In this document: piece by piece, positions 35,995 to 47,442 of the stretch | Layout: the number at the start of each line of letters is the position of its first letter | Numbering within the stretch: the first letter of the stretch is position 1 | NCBI GenBank assembly: GCA_944739405.2 | Contig: OX123182.2 | Location: 91,008,051-91,072,050 of the forward strand | Reading direction: 5' to 3' | Source of the DNA: Euclidia mi | Taxonomy: Eukaryota; Arthropoda; Insecta; Lepidoptera; Erebidae | DNA length: 64,000 bases | Program-made: the position numbers and the translations under genes | Notes under the pieces: generated by a model | What the model was told of the DNA's origin: nothing | What the model saw: only the letters and a program-made list of their open reading frames with translations | The model's database searches: none

Positions 35995-38900
35995 TTTAAT
36001 TTATGTACCAAGCCGCATAGCTAATAACATACACAAGAAATTCAATCACATTAGAAACCTAACAAAATTCCACAAGGAATTAAACGTAACGAACACAATA
36101 GCACTAAGTGCTAAACTATAACCGACCGCTAGAAACATGACAAACCAAAACGTAGGAAAACCTTCCCTTCACAATTTCTTCATACAATGTCTACTTGTTT
36201 GTGTATTACCACTTCAAAAAATGACAGAATTCTTGAATATTTTGAGGTCGGCACTCACCGGGGATCTCGAGGGAACATAAAAGAGGTAGGCGGGCTCTTT
36301 TTACTTCAATTCGCGAAAACCTTTAGAAGTTCATAGCTATACATTTTCAAGCCCTGATTTAGGTACGCTGGTATTACCTTCCTGAGTATAAATGAGTACT
36401 TTTTGTAAATTAGGCGGCTGTTTTATAAAACTTGATTTACATTTTGTTGCGTTAACAGCACTCAAGTAGATGAGTGACATTTTCTTACGTAAAAAATATT
36501 TTCTTGGAATGTTTTGTTATGTCATTTCTTGTACGTTTTAAATTCTATTTATATTGATGTTTTTGAAATCTTTGTCGTTTTTTTATTCCATTATATTAAA
36601 CATAGCTATAATTGGTTGAACAAATTTAGTTCATAATGTGCAAGATCGGTAAAATCGCAAAAACTCCTCTCACTAGGTACTCAACGGAAATTCGTAACGC
36701 ATAGTTCATAGCAATTAGGCGCAAAAACAGTCCCTTTATTATTCATGCGTCAGTTCTAAACTAAAACATTTACTCAGCGGCCTCGTGGTCAGCCAAGGCA
36801 AATAAAAACTTGAAACCGCTCGTTCACATTGCTGCACTTCGCAAACATACCCCTTCGCTTATAAGTAAACATAAGCCTGAAACTTTAAACGAATTGCCAA
36901 ATAGATGACGGCATTTTTTTTTTCGTTCCTTTCTTTGCCTTTCTCTATTTCACAAAGTTACTTTCAGTTACAGAAAAACGTGAACGAGTGTTCCATTTTA
37001 CGAGATCCGTCGGACCGCTACGAAAAATCAGTCATGTTTCGTTTAAACTTCAGCAATAAAAGCGACGGTCCACTTGCATTCAGAAAGGAAGTGGGAGTGG
37101 AAAAAGTGAAAAATAAAAAGTGGCATAACCGGAGTGTTCGACCGCAGCACGCAGACGAGTCAGAATTTAAATTAACCACTTCATATTCCGGTCTGTATGC
37201 GATGAAATATTTATACGGCCGCGCAGCGCTAACACATCGCCCGCCATATTAAAATAACAACGCAATGTCGGACAATGGACCGTAACTTTTTTACCAAATT
37301 AGATTGTTATTGTTTTGGTTATATCAGCGCGTCGCAATTTTCTTATAAATTACGCGGCAAACTTTCAGCTATCTCGTTTCTAGCTTGACTCAATTATTTT
37401 CATTTTAAATAAAAAGCGTACGTTTTCAAGCTGTTTAAAGCAAAATAAACCAAAAATTATTCCAGCCATTTTCAAGCATAGACTAGAATAGTGTACATAT
37501 AAATAGGACCAGTTCGTTTCGAGTCTATAAGTACACGTTTTTGTAAGTATCTGCAATTTGTTTACTTTTGTACCTCAATTATCATGCTGAAAATTGTTTA
37601 TCATATCGAACCAACTCTGTATTACTATAGTAACACTTAGCACACAGCCAAACAAGTAATAGGAATTGACATAAGTACAGCGAAATATTAGGAAAAAATG
37701 TAAAAGACGATGATGAACCGCGCTCTCATGATTATCATCATCTAAACGTTGTCCTTTGCTAAACGATTAAGAGTGCGTTTGCAGGTGAATGAGATGTGCT
37801 ACTTCCGAAGCCGCTGAGCTATACGAGGATTCGGGCCAATATGAAGCGATGCGCCGGTGATGTAAGGAAAATCTGTGTCTTCTGCTTCCATTTCTTCATC
37901 GCAAATTGTTAAATTTAATTGAGTTTTCCCACACAATCAGTACGTGTTCATCTCTAACAAAAGTAACAGACACCGTCTAATAAATGCTAGCATTGTTTTG
38001 CAGCCGTCTATCCCTAGCACACAATATATACGACTGGCAATCATACATCGTATCCAACTCTTGAAATAAAACTCGCTCTCTGTTTTCGTAGTGTTTCAAA
38101 AAAACAAATTGCATTTAATTATTGTAAGCTGATTCTATGTTACGTAATGTCAAACGTAATGTTGAACGATTTGATGTCATATTGACTCAACATATTAAAC
38201 ATTTTATTAAACAGACAACTCCCGAACTGCGAATGCATCTTGTGTCGCTGGGGAACTTTACAAACATACAACCAACGGGCGAAATGAACACACAGACTCA
38301 AAACAACAATAATTTATGCATCACACAAAGTGTTGTCTCGCGTAGGAATCGAACCCACAAAACTCGGCGCAGTGTCAAGCGGCTAGGCTGTCGCTTAAGG
38401 CGCTGTTATACCTCAGAAGCCGTGAAACACCTAATTTTTCGTCGCGCATCTAGCCATAACGGTACATATTACAAACTAGCAAAAATTAGAGCTTAAAGTC
38501 AAAAGTCTGAACAAAAGACTTTTGAAAGAATTTTTCATGTAAGTAAAATAGAATCACGGTAAAAAAATCACAAAATCGAGGCAGAAAATAATCTTTCGTC
38601 TCACTGTTTACAATATTTTGATCGTAAGCTGTCATATTTTTTTTGATAATATTGTAGGAAATCTAATCAACTAAAGAATTACCCTATTTATTTTCATATT
38701 ATACGTGTATATTTTGTAAAATTAAATAACATCTGCCAAACGTCTATGATTTTGACGCTCGGTAGATCCCATCAATATCAAACGCTTCAGCAATTTAAAC
38801 CTTATTAGCATAAGCGGTGTACTGAGTGTCAGTTGCTAGTTTACACCCCGCCCAGACCTCATCATTCGGCTATGAGCCCTGTGAGAGATAGGTCATGTCG

Positions 38901-39391
38901 CTTGCGTCTCCGCTGCACGAAATTTTACGTAAACCTGTTTGTTATTATAATACGCCGATTTGAGTTCGTAATTTCATGTTTTATGTTATAGACTGAATAC
39001 TTTGAATCAAATAGGCTTTTCATGTAACTATGGGCACATATAATTAGGACCTAAGTTTATACTCTTGTTGGGTTTAATGTGTTATTGTTTCTGTGCTTAT
39101 AAATATATAATTAGAAGAATAAAATATGGACAATTAGAGAAATGAAGTTCTACGAAGGATTTGTACAAGAAAGCGTAGTAATAAAATAGAAATTCATCCA
39201 TGGCCAAGTGATTATGAAATATGTAACATTTTTACACAAATTATTTTCATAAGAGTCTTTTATGACTAACTATGTTACTTATATATTATCGATTATGCAT
39301 AATATAATTATATAAATTATTCTCACAATACATAGCTGCCACAGTTTTAAATTTTTGAAAGAGTAATAACATAAAATCGAATCATTTTATG
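35995..39391. other. Non-coding stretch with weak tRNA-like remnants
   Basis: No gene is seen. At 38340-38410 a minus-strand B-box (GGGTTCGATTCC) marks a possible SINE head. The plus frames at 36905-37252 and 38137-38496 have ATG starts but no domains; the second overlaps the SINE remnant. Confidence 0.35.
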
Positions 39392-39393
39392 TA

Positions 39394-40394
39394 CCTATAG
39401 TCCGTGCCACGAGAACATAGACTTTTTGTAAACAAAGAATTTCTACTAAGTGACTTAGCGATAGTTCTGTCAAAAACAAATAATGTCAAATCCAATGAGC
39501 GCAACGGTACATAGATACGTGTCATTGGAAACTAATATGTCAATGGATCGGGTTTTTATCGATATTATGCGCTGTCAACAGGATCTTTTGATGTTTTGAG
39601 GTACTGACGCCTAGAATGTCAACATTTGGCGTTAGTTCATTGTAATGTTACATTCTTGGGCTTAACACGCATTTATCAGAGGATAAAATTATTTTTTTAG
39701 TTATCAAGAAGTTAATATAAAGTTAAATACAGGTTTATAGGATCGCAACGCTCCTCCCGCTGCCGGCCGGCATCTCGAAAAAGCGGGTGCAGAATAGCAG
39801 ATGGCAAACTATTAGTCGCGCAGAAAATTATTTATACCTAAAAATAAATTGCGATTTCAGACTACTTTAAATGGTAATGGTACTGTAAATGTTTAAGTTC
39901 ATTCTGACGATTTCATTCACAGACAACGTAAAATCTCCATGCCTAGAAATTTTTATGCAATGTACTAGCTAGTTATCTGTAATATTAATTGTTGGTCAAT
40001 AATTTAATATTTTAGGATAGGTAGACTACTTTGCAAATGATTTATTGTCTATGGCTTTAAAAAAATCATGTCAATAATAGAGTAACATGTATATACTCTA
40101 TCATTTACATACATGTTACACTATTTTTCCTAAATTTACAGAATATATTACGTGTAAAATGACAAAAAAATCGGCAAATTTATGAACATTCGTCTATTCA
40201 AGCACAAAATCATATATTTTTATTTCAGTAAAATTTAACAATATAAATTTAAAAACATAGTGGCATAATTGGGCATTGAAAAAAAAGACTGTTAAAAAAA
40301 TATAAAATCTAAAACACAACTGTTTGAAAAAAGGTTGTGAAGCCCTGAATGTTTGTTTACAAAAAGTCTATCTTCTCGTGGCATCAACTATAGG
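39394..40394. mobile_element. TIR DNA transposon derivative, TA target site
   Basis: The ends are CCTATAGTCCGTGCCACGAG (left) and, reverse-complemented, CCTATAGTTGATGCCACGAG (right). The similarity runs about 45 bp, through GACTTTTTGTAAACAAA on each side, with four to five mismatches. Both ends are flanked by TA (39392-39393 and 40395-40396). There is no transposase ORF, so it is a non-autonomous derivative of about 1.0 kb. An internal 17-bp near-palindrome lies at 40076-40126. The superfamily could be Tc1/mariner-like or another TA-targeting group. Confidence 0.75.
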
Positions 40395-40863
40395 TATATT
40401 TCAAATTCATTAGCTTGTCAGAGCGCCTGGAGCGCTAAGATGCCGCCACGGCGAACAATAATGATGACAGCGCTAATATGGCGCTCCGCAATCCGCACAC
40501 AAGCGGTAACGAATGTTGTATTATTGTGTTTTGAACATAAACCTTTTTAGGTACATCGGGTAAAACTTTGATTATTCATAAACTATTAGGTATGTCTCAG
40601 TACATCTAATATCTTTTTAATTTCTAAAATCAATCATTTATAAGTAAGAAGGTGACTTCTCTGTTTGCTATAACACAAGATATAGTATTTTTTTAATAAT
40701 AAAGTACGTAACTAATTATCATTATTGTAATTACAGTGAAGTTAAAGATAACAGTTCTGCAACGTCTTACACACATTTGACTGCAGTCATTCCTAACACG
40801 ATCTGTTCAAGAGCTAGCCAAGAAATGCCAAACAATTTTTTTAACAAATTTGACTCAAATTCC

Positions 40864-40945
40864 GTAGTGATAAGCGAAAATTACAAGAGGGATAGCAGTG
40901 ACTGGTTCGAATTACAAGAGGGATAGCAGTGACTGGTTCGAATTG
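40864..40945 (+). repeat. Tandem duplication, 31-bp unit x2
   Basis: TTACAAGAGGGATAGCAGTG...GGTTCGAA occurs twice in direct succession. Confidence 0.85.
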
Positions 40946-41087
40946 CGTAAGAATATGTTGACAGATTGAAATTTTTGTATAGTGGTAAAAAGAAGAGATA
41001 ACAGCAGTAAAGCCAACTTAGTAAAAAATATTTTGTAGAAATAAAATATTTGCAATGTAAAATCAGTTGCGCATGGAATCTAAAATG

Positions 41088-41466
41088 AACAACTGGCTTT
41101 GCAACAACTGGCGAAGCAAGAAAATGTAACAATCGAGCCTTGTGGATTATTCGATTATTGGTGCCACGCCAGATGGATTAATAGGTCCAAACACGATTGT
41201 GGAAATTTAATGTTCTAAAGTTGCCTATAAGAATGGCCTGGAGAATACTATAAGAGCAAATAAAATACAAATATGGAAACATGATAAAAAAGTGAACTGA
41301 CTAGTCTAAACAAATATTGTAATTGTTATTACCAAATTCAGGGGCAACGCCACGTTACACGCAAACAAAAGTGTTTATTTGCTGTGTGGAGTGGCGAAAG
41401 TATACCACTAAAAATAGAAATTATAGAAAGAGATGATGTTGTAATTATAAAGGAATATAAATAAAA
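41088..41466 (+). pseudogene. YqaJ-type nuclease pseudogene (ISL2EU-like element?)
   Basis: Conceptual translation across at least two frame breaks gives LALQQLAKQENVTIEPCG, GATPDGLIGPNTIVEIKCSK, TIRANKIQIWKHDKK, CNCYYQIQGQRHVTRKQKC and LFAVWSGESIPLKIEIIERD. These are the successive motifs of YqaJ/lambda-exonuclease-like proteins: the catalytic D-G then E-x-K (PDGLIG...VEIKC) and the YYxQxQGQ motif. In insects such proteins are encoded by ISL2EU DNA transposons alongside a transposase, so a decayed element is the likely source; that assignment is an inference. No transposase was found nearby. It is non-functional because of frameshifts. Confidence 0.72.
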
Positions 41467-42018
41467 ATCTTTTAATATTTATTTTCTTTGAAACAACACA
41501 TATTTGAAGCAAAAGAAATTTTTTTTTCCATACAAACGTATGACGAGAGCTAACGAAAAAGCAGTAACTCAAATTCTAATTCTATAATTTTCTAAGCGAC
41601 ATAGCAGTATCTCATGAATAAGGTATATCTACATATATTTTTGATGTTTCATCTATTTTGAAAAATAATAATGGGTTGGGTTTCGAAACGAGTCGCCTGA
41701 ATTTGAGGGTATTGGTAGTGTAGGGGGCTTAAGGTAGTTTGTTTTAATCCCCTAAAAGTAATTTTGGCTGCCGGAGTTGCGTCTAAATATTTTTAAACAA
41801 TTTCCAAAATTTCATAAATACTTCGGCAATTATGCAAAACGGAACATAGTTTTTATACTTTAGTACAGTTTTACAAATGTGATTTTTAGGTTTTATGTGA
41901 AAAACGTGAAACGAAACGCAAAACTGCCATCTTGGAATGATCATATTGACAGCTAATGTCAAATTTGTGCGTCATTGCTTTCGAGTGCCTTGGGTTAGGT
42001 GCGACTGTAATATGTAAA

Positions 42019-42110
42019 TAAATAGGTTATGTTAGGTTCTCTTTTGACCCTTAATCCGAAAATAGGAGCCCTCCGCAGGGCTCCGACAACCTTAGTTTAT
42101 TAAACTAGTG
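42019..42110 (+). repeat. Dispersed repeat with hairpin, copy 1
   Basis: AATAGGTTATGTTAGGTTCT...GACCCTTAA is followed by the hairpin GGAGCCCTCCGCAGGGCTCC and CAACCTTAGTTTATTAAA. A second copy is at 55107-55198. Confidence 0.75.
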
Positions 42111-42424
42111 TGATGAATGTGGAAGTTGGCAGTGCCGTACACACCGATGTTTGGAGATTCTTTTTTTCAGAGGAAACCAAGTATTTCCGGCAAGTGAAAA
42201 TGGTGAGGGAGGTTTCAAGACCTCCCCTGCTCCCTATCCAATCACTCACAACCCCTAAAAACGGCCCCGTATTTTGAAACCTTTGCCATAATAATTATAC
42301 CTTTAATAACAATAAACATCCATAAATAAATAAAAGAAATCAACTTTTAGTATACTTCAATTATCTCGTAACTCGCTTTAGTTGAGATACGGATTTTGTG
42401 CTTAGTAGAGCAGTATTGTGTTTT

Positions 42425-42640
42425 TTAGGGTACCGTAGCCAAAAATTGTAAAAACGGAACCCTTATAGATTCGCAATGTCTCTCTGTCTGTCCGCCCGTA
42501 TGTCACAGCCAATTTATTGCAAAACAGATTTGAAAACTGGCAGGAATGGAATTAGATGTAGGTATTCTATGAACTGCTTCACTATTTTTATACAAAAACA
42601 AATCAAACATAATAATGGCCTCTCCATACATGGAACTGAC
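42425..42640 (+). repeat. Abundant lepidopteran repeat fragment
   Basis: GGGTACCGTAGCCAAA, AAAAACGGAACCCTTATAGA and TCTGTCTGTCCGCCCGTATG are blocks of a repeat I recall as very common in Lepidoptera. It has no coding content. Confidence 0.5.
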
Positions 42641-43624
42641 TTAATTATTTTTATCATCTTAAGGCACGTAGATATTTACTGACTCTCGTCAACATTTAAT
42701 ACCTATAACGTCTAATGTAAACCAGTTTTGCTCATGGCTGCACTGAGAACAAAAATTGCGCTATGCCTATTTTGTACAAGCAGATTGATGTATGTAATAT
42801 AAATTTTAATATCAGTATCTCAATTCAATATGCTAAAACGTTTTGCTTGCGATTTTGAAATATTGGAATACGGATGTCGCCAGAATACGGCCGCACGCGA
42901 CGAGAATGCAGGGGGGCGCCCCGCAGTAGACGGAGCTAAGCTCCCTTCACCTCCCCTGCTTCACCCCCTCATTTACCAAAACAGTCGCTTAGTACAGCGC
43001 CTTAAACCACTACGCCAACCCTGCAGTCAAACAAGACCTGTCCCTACCTCAATAAAATGTAATGCAATTAAACGACTAATTTAACCAGCTGTTCTACGTG
43101 TAATATACTTTCCATCGGGATCGCCAAAAATATTTTTATATGTATTTGGTACATGACAGAGGTATCTAATAATTATAGGCAGCGATAGCTTAGTGGAGAT
43201 AAGAACCTCGGGTTGCGTCTGGGGTAACGCTAGGAGGATGATGATGACTTAGGTAATATTGTTGCACCGAAAACAAACAATTTGTTAAAAATCGTAACCG
43301 TGGGTGGGTTCGCTAATAATATAAGACAACACGAAATATTTATAAGTAAAATAGACCTAAACAATTTGTGACTGATGCAAGGAATCGAACCTTAGCTGGT
43401 CCGCCACAGTGCGCTGGTGGTGTGTGACTGTAGAGTGTTCCCACGACGACTGTGTTCTATGTGTGCGTGGACTGTATGGCTTCTAACTATAGGACTTCAG
43501 AAAAGAAACATCTTCATACGTGGGGAGCGATGCTGTTCAGGTGTTCGGTGCTGGATGGTTACATACGTTTACTGACGGTTACTTTACAGTTACAGTTACA
43601 GTCACAATGATGGTGGTTGGGACT
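42641..43624. other. Non-coding stretch with repeat and SINE remnants
   Basis: At 42870-43075 a G/C-rich block (GACGAGAATGCAGGGGGGCG) resembles another dispersed lepidopteran repeat. At 43180-43255 AGCGATAGCTTAGTGGAGA and CTCGGGTTGCG suggest a decayed plus-strand tRNA-SINE. At 43385-43430 a minus-strand B box (complement GGAATCGAACC) suggests another. Confidence 0.35.
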
Positions 43625-43755
43625 AGGGATGGCGATCTGAAATCGATTAATCGAAAAATCGATTCTTCGGAACAAATTAGTCGATTTTTTTAATCGATAT
43701 GTTGTACTGAATCGATTCAGTGATTCGATATTTTACCCTTGAAAATCGACATTAG
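43625..43755 (+). repeat. ATCGAT-rich terminal segment of a repeat
   Basis: CTAGGGATGGCGATCTGAAA is followed by many ATCGATT/AATCGAT motifs. It looks like one end of a MITE similar in style to the one at 23225-23613, but no opposite end was found. Confidence 0.35.
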
Positions 43756-45004
43756 ATTTTTCTGTTGATGTAAAAAAATAGAATTAGTTGAATGTACTCG
43801 TAATATTACGGCATTGCCGGTTAAAGGTTTAATTACTTAAAAACTCGTGAGATGGCTGTGTGCTTAGTTTTCGTCGCTACTCTTCAGTAAAAAATATGTT
43901 GATAATCTTTGTTGATTATGATTTAAGAATAGGCTGGATGGTGCAACACCAAGACCGTAAAAATAATTTAAAAAAAATACTTTTTTGATTGATATTGGGT
44001 CCCAGAATAGATAGTACTTACGTATGATTGGGTCTTTGTATTGTCTTGTTATTTATTCATTTGTTTATATATATGCCTTGATTGGTTGTTTGTTGTAATA
44101 TACATACTGTGATTAGGGAAATAAATACTTATTTATATGTAGTGTTTGTTACGGAATAATAAGTAATTGAGAGTAAGTAAAATGCTTCTTATTTTTTTAC
44201 TTTGATGCTATTATTTTTATTTTGTTCTGTTAGTTGCTATTGTTAAATCTAATCATGCATAACAGCCAGTTGCAAAAACGATCTTTAAAATTAAAAAATA
44301 GATTAAACGCTAATCATTCATTAAGACGATGCACAAAGCCAAATTCTTGTAAAATTTAATCCTTTAATAAATTTAACTTATGAGGAGTCAATGCCTACAT
44401 TGAAGCGCGTTTTACGTTGCACGTACAGTCATTAGCGTGAATTGACAAGTGTGAATTTCAAATACCTATGACAGTTGTGAATTTTAAATCTAATTTGAGC
44501 TTAGTGAGGTATTATAGCTCTATTATTGTTGATTTTATCTCTGTTCTATATCTTATTGTACATTGAAGTGTTTGTTGCCAAATTTAGCTCTATTAAATAA
44601 TATTTCAATGCATTGTAGTGTTTTGCAGTATTGAAGTGGCTTACAATAAATACCTAAGTTATGTCTTAACTAGGCTTTTATCTTTGTCTGATCCCGAAGA
44701 AGATTTTTCTCGTGGTCAAATTCCGGCAAGGTGAATTTATTTTTAAAGCACGACGGCGGAGAATTACATACGAATTACATACAGAGTATCCATAGAGGCA
44801 GTTGACCAAATATGAAACATTGTAGATAAGGCCTAACCCATATCTCAAAAAAAAAAATTATGTTGATGGTCTGACACAGATTTTAATTTGTTTGAAGGTT
44901 TTGCCACAGAATCTTATCAACTGAACAGGTCTTGGGTGATTATCAAATAAACACAAACCCAGTGTGTAGATTAGTGCCAAGAGTTCTTAAGCCCTTGCAA
45001 AATT
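43756..45004. other. Non-coding stretch
   Basis: No repeat was recognised. The part after 44690 may be very decayed upstream sequence of the Harbinger fragment. Confidence 0.3.
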
Positions 45005-45180
45005 AAGCTCAACATTTATTAAATTGCCAACCAGGAAAGTTCTACGTCTACATTTAAGATCTACGTCGAGTTGCAGCTAGCTTCTATGAAATTCATGGAT
45101 TTCTACGTGTCGTAGGCGCTTTGGATTGTACTCATGTTAACATTATTATTAGCAGAGGAGGTCGTCATCCAAGCTTTACC
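45005..45180 (+). pseudogene. PIF/Harbinger transposase fragment
   Basis: One frame gives RVAASFYEIHGFLRVVGALDCTHVNI (written here in pieces: FYEIHGF, RVVGALDCTHVNI) near 45068-45148. FYE...GF..V.GA.D.THV is the hallmark of the first catalytic Asp region of HARBI1/PIF DDE transposases. A short FIKLPTRK-like match precedes it (about 45010). After it the sequence loses similarity. It is a small isolated fragment with no second or third catalytic residue. Confidence 0.65.
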
Positions 45181-45384
45181 AGTACAAGAAGAGATACTTC
45201 TCCATAAGTGTAAAAAGAATTGAAAACACATTACAAACAAAAGATATATATATTTTTTTTATTGTATGCAATTAAACCAATATATCTTGAATAGTGTAAC
45301 AGCTATTTCCTTCTTCTCCAGTCTTGTGACTTCCACACAAGTCAAATCACTGCGCTTTTTCATATTTCATTTTTTCATCATGTC

Positions 45385-45515
45385 AGCCTAGAGACGTCCA
45401 CTGCTGGACGTAGGCCTCCCCCAAGGCCTGCCCCACACAGACCGATTTTGAGCCGCCCGCATCCAACCGCTTCCCGCGATCGCAACCAGATCGTCGGTCC
45501 ACCTTGCGGGAGGAT
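45385..45515 (-). mobile_element. RTE LINE 3' end fragment, minus strand
   Basis: The reverse complement has CCCGCAAGGTGGACCGACGA, GGGCGGCTCAAAATCGG, CTTGGGGGAGGCCTACGTCC and GCTGACATGATGA. The C-terminal coding peptide PARWTDDLV is still readable. It is a 5'-truncated copy. Confidence 0.8.
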
Positions 45516-45596
45516 TTAAGTTTTGATTTAGTACAAAAACAATACTAGCAATATCGTATGTACTCAAGTTATAGAAAATCATAATTCATGAATGGT

Positions 45597-45686
45597 AAAA
45601 ATTCATGGCGAAATGTGGGTGTAATATTATACCTCTGCCTACCTCTTCGGGGATATAGGCGTGAGACTATGTATGTATGTATAAAG
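45597..45686 (+). mobile_element. SINE family S1, 3' fragment
   Basis: ATTCATGGCGAAATGTGGG, ACCTCTTCGGGGATATAGGC and a TATGTATGTATAA tail match the 3' part of S1. Confidence 0.65.
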
Positions 45687-46012
45687 GGTCTACTAATCAG
45701 CCGTTCTGGTTACGGCACAAATAATTCAGTTCGGGTTCAGGCATACGCATATTATTTTCTCACCGAATATTAATACAGACCTTATCATTCTCTGCCTAAC
45801 TACCACCTACTTCTTCTTACGAGTACTCCTTGCTTTCGGCAGCGGCTTTAATTTGTAGAAATAAAATCATGATAAAAATACCAAATATTAACATCATAAT
45901 GAAAAAATAAAAATATACAAAATACAATTCTTTTACATACCATCTGTTTTACATTCATAAGTCACGAGAGTTTTAACTCTGAAAAGTGCATCGCCATAAT
46001 ATTTCCATGAAT
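45687..46012. other. Non-coding flank of the BEL/Pao insertion
   Basis: AT-rich, with no feature recognised. Confidence 0.4.
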
Positions 46013-46017
46013 AGAAT

Positions 46018-46686
46018 TGTTTGAAATAGAATTAGTTTTTATTATAAGTCAAATCGATTAGATCGATTGAGTAACATTTTGTTTAGTCTATTGAAAATTT
46101 CTGACAATGGTCACACTGAACTGTCACTTCGGTCTCTTCCCGCGTTGAAAAGTTACCACGTTGTCGACTCGTACGTAAAATAAAATATCGCCTTTTGAAA
46201 AGCACATCATTGTAGCTACGCGAATATTATTGTGAGCACACCTTTTTGCATTTCGTGTGAATTGATTAATTGAACTAAATAGAGTAAACCGCTTTGAACG
46301 CCGCCTGATCTAGTGCTGGCAACGGTAAATTTATTGTGAACTATTGATTGATATTTGTGAAAATTGTGAATCTGGTATCGACTTCCACGTGCCAACGTGT
46401 CCTGAAAACGTCGCGTTTGCAGCTTAATAGCTAAGTATAAGATACTTCATTCATTTATTTTGGCCAATATACTTGTATGAATGTGTCTAATTTAGCTCAA
46501 GCCTGACATCAGCAAGGATAGCGGGTAAGTGAAACACATTAATATTAAGATTACTTGTATTCGCTGTGCAACACAGTACAGTTGTGTCTGAGATTTGTTG
46601 TGGCTGACAAGGGCTGACGAATAGAGTCAAGCTTCCACAAATCTGCTGCAATTGATCCCAGCTCCTTCTAGCCAAAATTCTAGACA
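46018..46686 (+). repeat. 5' LTR of the BEL/Pao element
   Basis: 669 bp, TG...CA. It contains AATAAA at 46179-46184. It differs from the 3' LTR at four sites (near 46331, 46464, 46618 and 46630). Confidence 0.95.
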
Positions 46687-47442
46687 TAATTTTTGATAGC
46701 AAGAGCGTGGTTAACTGCCTATATTGTAAATTTGTATCTTAGCCGTTGATTGTATCTGAACTCAGATTGGTATGAGCTTGTATCTTATCACCTTGTAGAC
46801 AGTATTGTAGTGTTTGTCAGGTCAGTTATTGTCTAAAATACATAATATTTAATTGTATAAGTTGACCTAGATAATTTGAAACACATTGTCACATAACCTC
46901 AATCAGTAATTGTTGATTTGTATTGTTGAATAATCTAACTTAAATTTGTTGTTGCATTAATAAGTCAGTTTGTTTGGATACATAACAGCTGTATGTATCA
47001 ATAAATTTAGTAAATTTAGTTCATTGCATATATTCATAAACATTGTAATAATCAAACTTGACCGGGGGGGATCACTTGGGCGGGTCACATTAATAAACTT
47101 TGTTTTGTTATAATATAGATAATATTGTTAGGTAACACATATTCTGTGCTTACTTCCTATTGTATATAATAAATAACACAGTTAGTCTGTCTGTTGCAAA
47201 TAATTAATTAATTAAGTTGAAGTTTCAACTTTATTAATTTGTTATAAGTTATAACTTTGATAACTTTTGTTTTTGTTTCAATATACTGAAACCTTTAATT
47301 TTGTTGGGCAGTAAATACCTGTCACTTGCCTGCACTTGCAGTAAACAGGCTAATACTTTGTTGGTTTCAAAGAATTAAGAAAAATTAAGTTTTGATTGTT
47401 AATTTTATTTAGCGCTTGTCCGGGCTCTTTTGAATTTTGATT
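46687..47442 (+). other. BEL/Pao leader (5' untranslated region)
   Basis: About 756 bp of AT-rich sequence between the LTR and gag. The first bases after the LTR, TAATTTTTGATAGCAAG, do not give an obvious match to a tRNA 3' end. Confidence 0.6.

Noticed and set aside
36905..37252. 115-codon ORF
   Set aside because: It begins in a T-run and lacks motifs; not supported.
38137..38496. 119-codon ORF
   Set aside because: It overlaps an antisense SINE head (B box at about 38345), so it is not an independent gene.
46487..46702. Minus-strand ORF, repeated at 53468-53668
   Set aside because: It appears twice only because it lies in both LTRs; it has no protein features and crosses the LTR end.
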